Shown piece by piece: positions 28,092-37,620 of a DNA stretch of 64,000 nucleotides. Made by a program: the position numbers and the translations under genes. The DNA lies in NCBI GenBank assembly GCA_043747835.1, contig JAYTOK010000001.1, positions 12,376-76,375 on the forward strand, read 5' to 3'. Numbering within the stretch: position 1 is the first letter of the stretch; every line of letters starts with the position of its first letter. Below the pieces are notes generated by a model. The model had not been told where the DNA came from, did no database searches, and saw only the letters and a list, made by a program, of their open reading frames with translations. The DNA comes from CADEED01 sp043747835. GTDB lineage: Bacteria; Pseudomonadota; Gammaproteobacteria; Steroidobacterales; Steroidobacteraceae.

Positions 28092-28634
28092 CTACTTCAG
28101 CTCGTCGAGAACCTTGTCCACCTTCTCGGGTGTCAGGTACTCGTGGAATTCGTGATCGACCATCATCATCGGCGCGCCGGTGCAGGCCGCGAGACACTCT
28201 TCTTCCTTCTTGAGGAAGATGCGGCCGTCGGCGGTGCTCTCGCCCGTCTTGATGCCGAGCTTGCGCTCGCAATGCGCGACGAGATCCTCGGCGCCGTTCA
28301 GCATGCAGCTGATGTTCGTGCAGATGCTGACGTGGTGCCGGCCGCAGGGGTGCGTCTCGAACATCGAATAGAAGCTCGCGACTTCGTACACCTGCACGGG
28401 CGGCAGACGCAGATACTCCGCGACGCCGTCCATGAGCTCGGGCGTGAGGAAGCCGTTGTTCTGCTCCTGCGTGAAACGCAGCGCCGACAACACCGCGGAG
28501 CGCTGGCGTCCCGTCGGGAAGCGGCCGATCCATTCATCGATTTCGTGGCGCGTGTGCTCGTTCAGCACGCGGGCTTTCTCGCCGAACACCGGCTCGAACG
28601 TCCCGCCATCCGCGGTCTTCACGACGTGACTCAT
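28092..28634 (-). CDS. nuoE: NADH-quinone oxidoreductase subunit E
   Basis: Thioredoxin-fold [2Fe-2S] subunit (N1a) partnering NuoF. 180 residues from ATG 28634, overlapping the nuoD TGA. Cluster ligands are in SICTNISCMLNG and LAACTGAPMMMV. VYEVASFYSMF and the N-terminal helical bundle are typical. The longer open frame to 28754 overlaps nuoD and is rejected. Confidence 0.97.
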   Translation of the reverse strand: MSHVVKTADGGTFEPVFGEKARVLNEHTRHEIDEWIGRFPTGRQRSAVLSALRFTQEQNNGFLTPELMDGVAEYLRLPPVQVYEVASFYSMFETHPCGRHHVSICTNISCMLNGAEDLVAHCERKLGIKTGESTADGRIFLKKEEECLAACTGAPMMMVDHEFHEYLTPEKVDKVLDELK

Positions 28635-29887
28635 CGATCCACCTCTCCGAACACGATGTCCTGCGTGCCGATGACGGCGACGACGTCGGCGAGCATGTGA
28701 CCCTTGGTCATTTCCTCGAGCGCCGACAGATGCGCGAAACCCGGCGCGCGGCACTTCAGGCGATACGGTTTGTTGGCGCCGTCCGAGATCAGGTAGATGC
28801 CGAACTCGCCCTTCGGCGCTTCGACCGCGGCGTAGGTCTCGCCTTCGGGCACGCTGTAGCCTTCGGTGAACAGCTTGAAGTGATGGATCAGCGATTCCAT
28901 GTCGCCCTTCATCTCTTCACGACTCGGCGGACGGATCTTTCGATCGTCGTGGATCACCGGGCCGGGATTCTTGCGCAGCCAGTCGATGCACTGCTGGATG
29001 AGGTTCGTGCTTTGGCGCAGCTCTTCGATGCGCACGAGGTAGCGGTCGTAGCAATCGCCGTTCAGGCCGACGGGAATGTCGAAGTCGAGATCGGCGTAGA
29101 CCTCGTAGGGCTGCTTCTTGCGCAGGTCCCAGGCGATGCCCGAACCGCGCAGCATCGGGCCCGTGAATCCCAGCGCCATCGCGCGCTCCGGGGTCACGAC
29201 GCCGATGTTCACCGTGCGCTGCTTCCAGATGCGGTTGTCGGTCAGCAGCGTTTCGTACTCATCCACGGCCTTCGGGAAGCGCGCGACGAATTCCGCGATG
29301 AAGTCGAGCATCGACCCCTGCCGCGCTTCGTTCATGCGATCCGCGCTCTTCTGCGTGCGCCACTTCGACGTCTGGTACTTCGGCATCGAATCCGGCAGGT
29401 CGCGATACACACCGCCGGGGCGGTAGTAAGTCGCGTGCATGCGCGTGCCCGACACCGCTTCGTAGCAGTCCATCAGGTCCTCGCGCTCCTTGAACGCGAG
29501 CAGGAAGACGGTCATCGCACCGATGTCGAGCGCGTGCGCGCCGAGCCACATCAGGTGGTTCAGCACGCGAGTGATTTCGTCGAACATCACGCGGATGTAC
29601 TGCGCGCGAATCGGCACTTCGATGCCGAGCAGGCGCTCGATCGCCATCACGTACGCGTGCTCGTTGCACATCATCGAGACGTAGTCGAGGCGATCCATGT
29701 AGCCGATCGACTGGTTGAACGGCTTCGACTCGGCCAGCTTCTCGGTGCCGCGATGCAGGAGGCCGATGTGCGGGTCGGCCTTCTGGATGACTTCGCCGTC
29801 CATCTCGAGCACGAGGCGCAGCACGCCGTGCGCCGCCGGATGCTGCGGACCGAAGTTCATCGTGAAATTGCGGATCTCGGCGGTCAT
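28631..29887 (-). CDS. nuoD: NADH-quinone oxidoreductase subunit D (49 kDa type)
   Basis: Quinone-site subunit derived from the [NiFe] hydrogenase large subunit. 418 residues. Conserved FTMNFGPQHPAAHGVLRLVLEMDGE near the start, HIGLLHRGTEKLAE, NHLMWLGAHALDIGA and the C-terminal VIGTQDIVFGEVDR. It is separate from nuoC, not the fused nuoCD of E. coli. Starts 10 nt after nuoC. Confidence 0.98.
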   Translation of the reverse strand: MTAEIRNFTMNFGPQHPAAHGVLRLVLEMDGEVIQKADPHIGLLHRGTEKLAESKPFNQSIGYMDRLDYVSMMCNEHAYVMAIERLLGIEVPIRAQYIRVMFDEITRVLNHLMWLGAHALDIGAMTVFLLAFKEREDLMDCYEAVSGTRMHATYYRPGGVYRDLPDSMPKYQTSKWRTQKSADRMNEARQGSMLDFIAEFVARFPKAVDEYETLLTDNRIWKQRTVNIGVVTPERAMALGFTGPMLRGSGIAWDLRKKQPYEVYADLDFDIPVGLNGDCYDRYLVRIEELRQSTNLIQQCIDWLRKNPGPVIHDDRKIRPPSREEMKGDMESLIHHFKLFTEGYSVPEGETYAAVEAPKGEFGIYLISDGANKPYRLKCRAPGFAHLSALEEMTKGHMLADVVAVIGTQDIVFGEVDR

Positions 29888-29897
29888 CTTGAGTTCT

Positions 29898-30593
29898 TTA
29901 CTTCCCGGTCTTCAGGGCCGCGTCGTATCGGTTGTCGTCGCGGATGACTTTCGGCACGAGCGTGCGCATCTCGATCGACACGGGCTCGTACACGACGCGC
30001 TGTTTCTCGGCGTCGTAACGCACTTCGACGTTGCCGATGAGCGGGAAGTCCTTGCGGAACGGGTGCCCGATGAAGCCGTAATCCGTGAGGATGCGGCGCA
30101 GGTCCGGATGCCCCGTGAAGAGAATGCCGAACAGGTCGAATGCTTCGCGCTCGAACCAGTTCGCGCCGGGCCACACGTCCACGACGGAATCGATGATCGG
30201 ATCTTCCGCGTCTTCGCAACGCGCGCGCAGACGCACGCGATGGTTGTGCGTGACGGACAGCAATTGGTAGGCGACGGCGAAACGCGCGCCGTCATGCGGC
30301 GCGCGCACACCGGATCGATTGACACCCCGCGAGAATCCCGAGCCCGTCGCGGAGAAGGTTTTCCACTCCGTCGAACCGTAGTCGAGGTAGTCGAGACCCG
30401 CGAGGTCGATCAGCGTTTCGAACTTGAGATCCGCGGCGTCGCGCAGCGCGAGGCAGACCGCTTTGATGTTCGTCGGCTGCACTTCGTAGCAGAGTTCGTC
30501 GGGCAACGAGGCAACGCGAGTCAGCACGCCCGGAAGCGCAGCGTCGATTTTCGCCGCGAGCGCGGCAATTTTGGGTGTGGAAGCGACGCTCAT
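29898..30593 (-). CDS. nuoC: NADH-quinone oxidoreductase subunit C (30 kDa type)
   Basis: Peripheral-arm subunit, 231 residues from ATG 30593 overlapping the nuoB stop. The family signature is W-x-x-WFEREAFDLFGI followed by GHPDLRRILTDYGFIGHPFRKDFPL. An insertion-like stretch near residues 82-96 (SATGSGFSRGVNRSG) precedes the core. Its C-terminus lacks a fused NuoD. Confidence 0.96.
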   Translation of the reverse strand: MSVASTPKIAALAAKIDAALPGVLTRVASLPDELCYEVQPTNIKAVCLALRDAADLKFETLIDLAGLDYLDYGSTEWKTFSATGSGFSRGVNRSGVRAPHDGARFAVAYQLLSVTHNHRVRLRARCEDAEDPIIDSVVDVWPGANWFEREAFDLFGILFTGHPDLRRILTDYGFIGHPFRKDFPLIGNVEVRYDAEKQRVVYEPVSIEMRTLVPKVIRDDNRYDAALKTGK

Positions 30594-31111
30594 GCTCTCG
30601 CAATCGTGCTGGTGCGTTCGATCTTCTTCTGCAGCTGGATGATTCCGTACAGCAGCGCTTCCGCGGTCGGCGGACAACCCGGCACGTAAACGTCCACGGG
30701 CACGATGCGATCGCAGCCACGCACGACGGCATAAGAGTAGTGGTAGTAACCGCCGCCGTTCGCGCACGAACCCATCGAGATGACCCAACGCGGCTCGGGC
30801 ATCTGGTCGTAGACCTTGCGCAGCGCCGGCGCCATTTTGTTCACCAGCGTACCGGCGACGATCATGACGTCGGACTGACGCGGGCTCGGACGGAAGACGA
30901 CGCCGAAGCGATCGAGGTCATAGCGCGAGGCACCCGCGTGCATCATCTCGACCGCACAGCAAGCGAGACCGAAGGTCATTGGCCACAGCGAACCGGTGCG
31001 CGCCCAGTTCATGACGGTGTCGACGGACGTCGTGACGAATCCGCGCTCGGCAAACGTTTGTTGTTCGGCGTCGGTCGAGCCTGCGCTTTCCAGAACCGGG
31101 GTCAATCCCAC
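30590..31111 (-). CDS. nuoB: NADH-quinone oxidoreductase subunit B
   Basis: Carries cluster N2, the last electron donor to quinone. 173 residues from GTG 31111, which lies inside the nuoA 3' end and has AAAGGAG 7 nt upstream. N2 ligands are in TFGLACCAVEMM, GSCANGGGYYHYSYAVVRGCD and VYVPGCPPTAEAL. The open frame above 31111 is nuoA shadow. Confidence 0.97.
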   Translation of the reverse strand: MGLTPVLESAGSTDAEQQTFAERGFVTTSVDTVMNWARTGSLWPMTFGLACCAVEMMHAGASRYDLDRFGVVFRPSPRQSDVMIVAGTLVNKMAPALRKVYDQMPEPRWVISMGSCANGGGYYHYSYAVVRGCDRIVPVDVYVPGCPPTAEALLYGIIQLQKKIERTSTIARA

Positions 31112-31470
31112 TCGAGCGCTCCTTTCTTCCATTCGTAGATGAAGCCCACGACCAGGATGAAGAGAAATATTCCCATCGCGACGAGGCCGAACGTCCCGAT
31201 GCTGTCGAGCACGACGGCCCACGGGAAGAGGAACGCGATCTCGAGATCGAAGATGATGAACAGGATGGCGACGAGGTAGTACCGCACGTCGAATTTCATG
31301 CGGCTGTCTTCGAAGGCCTCGAAGCCGCACTCGTACGGCGAGAGTTTTGCCTTATCGGACTTCGACTTCGCCTGCAGGCGACCGATGACGAGTCCGAGTG
31401 ACAGAAGGACCAGCGCGAGGCCTGTCGCGACCGTGAGGAATATCAGAACGGGCAGGTAATTTTGGAGCAT
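31102..31470 (-). CDS. nuoA: NADH-quinone oxidoreductase subunit A
   Basis: Small membrane subunit at the quinone channel and first gene of the operon. 122 residues from ATG 31470; an in-frame TTG at 31494 would add eight residues. Three helices. The Cys-bearing loop YECGFEAFEDSRMKFDVRYY and FLFPWAV are diagnostic. It overlaps nuoB by 10 nt. Confidence 0.95.
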   Translation of the reverse strand: MLQNYLPVLIFLTVATGLALVLLSLGLVIGRLQAKSKSDKAKLSPYECGFEAFEDSRMKFDVRYYLVAILFIIFDLEIAFLFPWAVVLDSIGTFGLVAMGIFLFILVVGFIYEWKKGALEWD

Positions 31471-31517
31471 CTCTAGACGTTCTGCGTGAGACAACCGCCC
31501 CCTTCTATTTTCGGGCG

Positions 31518-31537
31518 CGATTGTATCAGGACAATCG
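31518..31537. repeat. palindrome between tRNA-Leu and nuoA
   Basis: CGATTGT, 6-nt centre, ACAATCG: a perfect 7-bp inverted repeat lying 8 nt downstream of the tRNA-Leu 3' end and about 50 nt upstream of nuoA. No T-run follows on the minus strand, so it is not a standard terminator. A TACAAT on the minus strand overlaps it, but no good -35 pairs with it. It could be an operator for nuo or a tRNA-processing hairpin. Confidence 0.45.
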
Positions 31538-31544
31538 AAAGTGA

Positions 31545-31629
31545 TGGTGCCGACGGGGAGACTCGAACTCCCACGGATCGCTCCGCTAGCCCCTCAAGCT
31601 AGTGTGTCTACCAATTCCACCACGTCGGC
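31545..31629 (-). tRNA. tRNA-Leu (GAG), CCA encoded
   Basis: 85 nt class II tRNA. Acceptor GCCGACG/CGTCGGC, anticodon arm CTAGC-TTGAGGG-GCTAG giving anticodon GAG (reads CUC and CUU), a long variable arm, T loop TTCGAGT and encoded CCA. Its place right after secG matches the tRNA-Leu next to secG in other gammaproteobacteria. Confidence 0.96.
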
Positions 31630-31644
31630 TTTGCGCAAATTCTC

Positions 31645-32028
31645 TCAGGGATTCTGGGACGGAGCTGGCGCGGGCTCCGCAGGCGCGGGCACGACCGGCA
31701 CCGCATTCGGATCGAACATCGGCGCCGCCGGCTGCGGCGCAGGCACGCCCGTCACGGGCACCCGATCGAGCAAGGAAGACGGCACGGCGCGCGCATCGCG
31801 CTGGAACAGGTACGTCAGGCAGAGGCTGTTGAGCATGAAGATCGCGGCGAACACCGCGGTCATGCGCGACAGGCCGGTCGTGGCTCCGCGCGCGCCGAAC
31901 ACGGTGCCCGAGGCGCCCGCGCCGAATCCCGCGCCGGCGTCCGCACCCTTGCCCCTTTGCAGCAACACCAGCACGACGACCGAAATCGTCGAGATGACCT
32001 GCACGACTGTGAGAATCGTTAACAACAT
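31645..32028 (-). CDS. secG: protein-export membrane protein SecG
   Basis: Auxiliary subunit of the SecYEG translocon. 127 residues: two membrane helices (about 3-22 and 52-72) flanking LLQRGKGADAGAGFGAGASGTVFG, the SecG hallmark. A Pro/Ala-rich tail of about 45 residues ends the protein. It starts 16 nt after tpiA ends and precedes tRNA-Leu, the usual order. Confidence 0.95.
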   Translation of the reverse strand: MLLTILTVVQVISTISVVVLVLLQRGKGADAGAGFGAGASGTVFGARGATTGLSRMTAVFAAIFMLNSLCLTYLFQRDARAVPSSLLDRVPVTGVPAPQPAAPMFDPNAVPVVPAPAEPAPAPSQNP

Positions 32029-32044
32029 CTTCGTAACCTTAAAG

Positions 32045-32797
32045 TCAGGCGCGCGCCGCGGAGACGATCGCGAGATATTCGTCGGCCTTCAGAGAAGCGC
32101 CGCCGATCAACCCGCCATCCACGTTGGGCATCGAGAAGAGCTCCGCGGCATTCGCGGCCTTGACGCTGCCACCGTACTGGATGCGCACGAGGGCCGCGAT
32201 CTTAGCATCGCGACCCGCGATCCGGGCGCGGATGTGTGCGTGCACATCTTCGGCCTGCTGCGGCGTCGCGGTCTTGCCAGTGCCGATGGCCCACACGGGT
32301 TCGTACGCGATCACGGCCCGCGTGAACGCCTGCACTCCCGACAAGTCCAGCACCGCGTCGAGCTGCCGGTCGACGACTTCGAACGTGCGATTCGCTTCGC
32401 GCTCGGCCAGCGATTCGCCGATGCAGAGGATCGGCGTCATCCCCGCGGCGAGCACGGCCGCGAACTTGCGCGCGACGAGCTGATCGGTTTCACCGAACAA
32501 CGCCCGGCGCTCGGAATGACCGACGAGCGCACCGGCGCATCCCACGTCACGCAGCATCGCGGCGGACACCTCACCGGTGAATGCGCCCTGCGTTTCGGCG
32601 CACACATTCTGGGCGGCGAGCGAAATGCGGGACCCCGCCAGCGCGCGGCCCACTTCGGCGAGATAGATGAATGGGGGGCAAACCCACACCTCGGCGGCCG
32701 AGTCCGGCAGCTTGTGCACGATGGCCTCGACCAGCGCGGCGTTCTCCGCGCGCGACCCGTGCATCTTCCAATTGCCCGCGATGATTTGCCGGCGCAT
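32045..32797 (-). CDS. tpiA: triosephosphate isomerase
   Basis: Interconverts dihydroxyacetone phosphate and glyceraldehyde 3-phosphate. 250 residues, a single TIM barrel. Active-site Lys in AGNWKMHGS, His in VGHSERR (about 95), Glu in IAYEPVWAIGTGKTAT (about 167), and the phosphate-binding YGGSVKAANA. Lies between glmM and secG, the usual position in Pseudomonas-like genomes. Confidence 0.98.
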   Translation of the reverse strand: MRRQIIAGNWKMHGSRAENAALVEAIVHKLPDSAAEVWVCPPFIYLAEVGRALAGSRISLAAQNVCAETQGAFTGEVSAAMLRDVGCAGALVGHSERRALFGETDQLVARKFAAVLAAGMTPILCIGESLAEREANRTFEVVDRQLDAVLDLSGVQAFTRAVIAYEPVWAIGTGKTATPQQAEDVHAHIRARIAGRDAKIAALVRIQYGGSVKAANAAELFSMPNVDGGLIGGASLKADEYLAIVSAARA

Positions 32798-32860
32798 GCC
32801 GTATCCGGTGGGGCTGATTCAGCCGCTCAAAAAAGGGGCGCGATGATAGCGGCGCGTCTC

Positions 32861-34195
32861 TCAGGACGCAACGCGGCGAACAACGGCGGCAATTTCCTCG
32901 GCGCACCGGACGGTATCGGTCTCATCGCGAGCCTCGACCATGACCCGGATCACCGGCTCGGTGCCCGAGGGGCGCAGGACCACCCGGCCATCGTCGCCAA
33001 GCCTCTGCGCGACCCGCTGCACGGTTTCCTCGACCTCTGGAACCGACTTCGGATCGAAACGGCGCGCAACGCGCACGTTGATCATGGTCTGCGGGAAGCG
33101 CGGCATTCCGGCCGCGAGCTCGGCGAGGCCCTGCCCCGTCTCACGCATGACCGCGAGCACCTGCAAAGCGGCCATCAGGGCATCGCCCGTCGTCGTCTTG
33201 TCGAGCAGCAGGATGTGTCCCGAAGATTCGCCACCCAGCCTTCCGCCCAACTCGCGCAGCATCGCGAGGACGTAGCGGTCGCCGACCTGGGCACGGCGGA
33301 AGTCGATGCCCTGCTGACGCAGCGCGACCTCGAGACCCAGATTGCTCATGACCGTGCCGACCACAGGTCCCTGAAGTGTGCCGGCGCGTTTGCGCGCGGT
33401 CGCGATGATGTAGATGATCTGATCGCCGTCGATGACGCGTCCCAGTCCATCGACCATGACGAGACGATCGCCGTCGCCATCGAGCGCGATGCCGGCGGCG
33501 GCGCGCACGCCGGGAACCGTCAGTTGCAGGAGGCTTGGCGCGGTCGATCCGCAACCATCGTTGATGTTGCGGCCGTTCGGCGAGCAGCCGATCGGAATGA
33601 TTTCGGCGCCGAGATCCGCGAGCGTGCGCGGCACCACTTTATATCCCGCACCGTTGCCGCAATCGACGACGAGCTTGAGACCTTCGAACGTGACGCCCTT
33701 CGGCAGCGAATCCGCGCAGAAGTCCTGGTAGAGGCGCCGCGACTTGTCGACGCGCGAGGCGCGTCCGAGTCCCACCGACGAACGCGTGACCGGGCCGTTC
33801 TCGAGCTCGGCCTCGATCTGTTCTTCGATTTCGTCGGACAGCTTGCCGCCTTCCGCGTCGAAGAACTTGATGCCGTTGTCGTCGTAGAGGTTGTGCGAGG
33901 CGCTGATGACGACGGCCAAGTTGCACTGGAACTTGCGGGCGAGATAGGCGATGCCCGGCGTCGGCAACGGACCGATCAGCATCACGTTGACACCGGCGGC
34001 GACGAAACCCGCTTCGAGTGCGGCCTCGAACATGTACCCGGAGAGTCGCGTGTCCTTGCCGATGAGCACGGTGCCGCCCTGCGGCGCGAGCACTCTCGCG
34101 GCGGCGCTGGCGAGTCGCAAAGCGAAATCCACGGTCATCGGATACTCACCGACGCGGCCGCGAATACCGTCGGTGCCGAAATATTTACGGGGCAT
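32861..34195 (-). CDS. glmM: phosphoglucosamine mutase
   Basis: Converts glucosamine 6-phosphate to glucosamine 1-phosphate for UDP-GlcNAc synthesis. 444 residues, beginning MPRKYFGTDGIRG. The phosphoserine is S100 in VVISASHN, the metal loop is ALDGDGDRL, and the C-terminal phosphate loop is RPSGTEPVIRVMVE. Its start overlaps the folP end by 11 nt, which suggests translational coupling. Confidence 0.98.
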   Translation of the reverse strand: MPRKYFGTDGIRGRVGEYPMTVDFALRLASAAARVLAPQGGTVLIGKDTRLSGYMFEAALEAGFVAAGVNVMLIGPLPTPGIAYLARKFQCNLAVVISASHNLYDDNGIKFFDAEGGKLSDEIEEQIEAELENGPVTRSSVGLGRASRVDKSRRLYQDFCADSLPKGVTFEGLKLVVDCGNGAGYKVVPRTLADLGAEIIPIGCSPNGRNINDGCGSTAPSLLQLTVPGVRAAAGIALDGDGDRLVMVDGLGRVIDGDQIIYIIATARKRAGTLQGPVVGTVMSNLGLEVALRQQGIDFRRAQVGDRYVLAMLRELGGRLGGESSGHILLLDKTTTGDALMAALQVLAVMRETGQGLAELAAGMPRFPQTMINVRVARRFDPKSVPEVEETVQRVAQRLGDDGRVVLRPSGTEPVIRVMVEARDETDTVRCAEEIAAVVRRVAS

Positions 34196-35057
34196 CGAAT
34201 GCTTCTCCCTGAACGCTTGCCTGATTCACGGCCGCGGCAACGCGCACGGCATCGACCGTGGCGGCCACGTCGTGGGCGCGCACGATACGCGCTCCATTGA
34301 GAACCGCAATGGTGGCAAGGGCCAGGCTTCCCGCGGTTCTGTCCACCACTTCACGTCCCGTGAGTCGCGCCAGCATCGACTTGCGCGAGAGTCCGACGAC
34401 GACGGGCACGCCAAGATCGTTCAGGCGTGCGAGCGACTTGAGCAGGACGAGGTTGTCGACGAGCCTCTTGCCGAAACCGAAGCCCGGATCGATCGCGAGT
34501 CGCGCCGCCTCGATGCCCGCCTCACGGCAGGCGCGGATGCGTTCCGCGAGAAAGCCCCGCACATCGGCGATGACGTCGGCGTAGCGAGGCGCGTCCTGCA
34601 TCGAGCGCGGTTCGCCCTGCATGTGCATCAGACAGAGGCCGGCGCGCGTCGCGGCGGCCGCGGCGAGCGCGCCCGGCTCACGCAATCCCCGCACGTCGTT
34701 GATGATGTCGGCGCCCGCATCGACGGCGGCGCGCATGACCTCGGCCTTGCTCGTGTCGACGGAAATGAACGCGTCGGTTTCAGCGCGCAACGCGGCGATC
34801 AACGGGACGACGCGCGCGAGCTCTTCCGCGAGAGGCGCGGGCTTCGCGCCGGGCCGTGTGGATTCTCCGCCGACGTCGATGATGCGCGCGCCCTGTTCCA
34901 CCATGCGCAATGCGTGGCGTAGCGCCGCGCCCGGCGCCAGGAACTCGCCGCCATCGGAGAAGGAATCGGGTGTGACGTTCAGGACACCCATGACCACGGG
35001 GACGCCGAGATCGAGCTCGCGATCCCGGCAGAGCCAACGGGCGACGGGACTGCTCAT
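34185..35057 (-). CDS. folP: dihydropteroate synthase
   Basis: Condenses p-aminobenzoate with dihydropterin pyrophosphate in folate synthesis; the sulfonamide target. 290 residues, TIM barrel. Motifs: MGVLNVTPDSFSDGGEF, GARIIDVGGESTRPGA, INDVRGL, DPGFGFGK and GLSRKSML. Sits in the conserved ftsH-folP-glmM order. Confidence 0.97.
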   Translation of the reverse strand: MSSPVARWLCRDRELDLGVPVVMGVLNVTPDSFSDGGEFLAPGAALRHALRMVEQGARIIDVGGESTRPGAKPAPLAEELARVVPLIAALRAETDAFISVDTSKAEVMRAAVDAGADIINDVRGLREPGALAAAAATRAGLCLMHMQGEPRSMQDAPRYADVIADVRGFLAERIRACREAGIEAARLAIDPGFGFGKRLVDNLVLLKSLARLNDLGVPVVVGLSRKSMLARLTGREVVDRTAGSLALATIAVLNGARIVRAHDVAATVDAVRVAAAVNQASVQGEAFDAP

Positions 35058-35065
35058 GACGTGAC

Positions 35066-35085
35066 ACCGCCCCTTTCGGGGCGGT
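35066..35085. repeat. 8-bp hairpin in the ftsH-folP gap
   Basis: ACCGCCCC, loop TTTC, GGGGCGGT fills most of the 37-nt gap between the ftsH stop and the folP start. No T-run follows on the minus strand. It may lower read-through into folP or set an mRNA processing point. Confidence 0.5.
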
Positions 35086-35094
35086 AGTTAGTGG

Positions 35095-37011
<1,917 letters not shown>

Positions 37012-37074
37012 AGAGTTACCCTCGTGGGACGGCCCGGAAGCACCCGGGACCTGGGATTGCAAGCACGCTACACC

Positions 37075-37102
37075 ATCCTAAAAGCGCTCGCCAGCAGGTA
37101 AA
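37075..37102 (-). promoter_or_regulatory. candidate sigma70 promoter for ftsH
   Basis: Minus strand TTTACC (37102-37097), 16-bp spacer, TAGGAT (37080-37075); 4/6 match at each element. It sits about 60 nt upstream of the proposed ftsH start, in the gap shared with the divergent yhbY. No CTTGAAA-type heat-shock box is obvious beside it. Confidence 0.4.
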
Positions 37103-37208
37103 GCTCAGAACTGCCGGGGCCGAGGTGTCAGATTCGATTCGTCTTGATTAGGACGACACCCTTGGCTTTCAAGGCCCGGTCCGCGCAAGCAGTCTTTACA
37201 ATGCCGTC

Positions 37209-37508
37209 ATGGAACTCTCGGAACGACAGCGCAAGTATCTTCGCGGCTTGGGCCACGCATTGAATCCCGTGTTGCTGGTGGGCTCGGCGGGAATGAGCCC
37301 GACGGTCATCGCGGAGGCGAAACGCGCCCTGCACGACCACGAACTCGTCAAGGTGAAGTTCCGCGGGGCCGAGCGAGGAGCTCGTGACGCGGGGCTCTCG
37401 GAACTGGCAACCGCGACCGACAGCGTGCTCGTCCAGAAGATCGGCCATACGGCCCTCTACTACAAACGCCGAATCGATCGTCCGGGAATTGTGATCCCGG
37501 ACGCATAA
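37209..37508 (+). CDS. yhbY: CRS1/YhbY-domain RNA-binding protein
   Basis: Small KH-like protein associated with pre-50S subunits. 99 residues covering the whole CRM domain: LSERQRKYLRGLGHALNPVLLVG, SPTVIAEAKRALHDHELVKVKF and an ending LYYKRRIDRPGIVIPDA. A TACAAT -10-like box ends 6 nt before the ATG with no ribosome binding site visible, so a very short or absent leader is possible. It is divergent from ftsH; in E. coli the two lie on the same strand. Confidence 0.95.
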   Translation: MELSERQRKYLRGLGHALNPVLLVGSAGMSPTVIAEAKRALHDHELVKVKFRGAERGARDAGLSELATATDSVLVQKIGHTALYYKRRIDRPGIVIPDA

Positions 37509-37620
37509 AGAGACCTTATTGCTGGCCGATCCAGTCTCACCGGGAAGATCATTCCCCGACGGGAGACATTGGCGAACTTCCAGTGGCAAGTTGCTGGAAT
37601 AAGTCGTATATCGGACACAC

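Noticed and set aside
37574..37590. Possible sigma54 promoter before the c-di-GMP gene (TGGCA...TTGCT)
   Set aside because: The GG and GC elements are only about 6 nt apart instead of 10, so the spacing is wrong.
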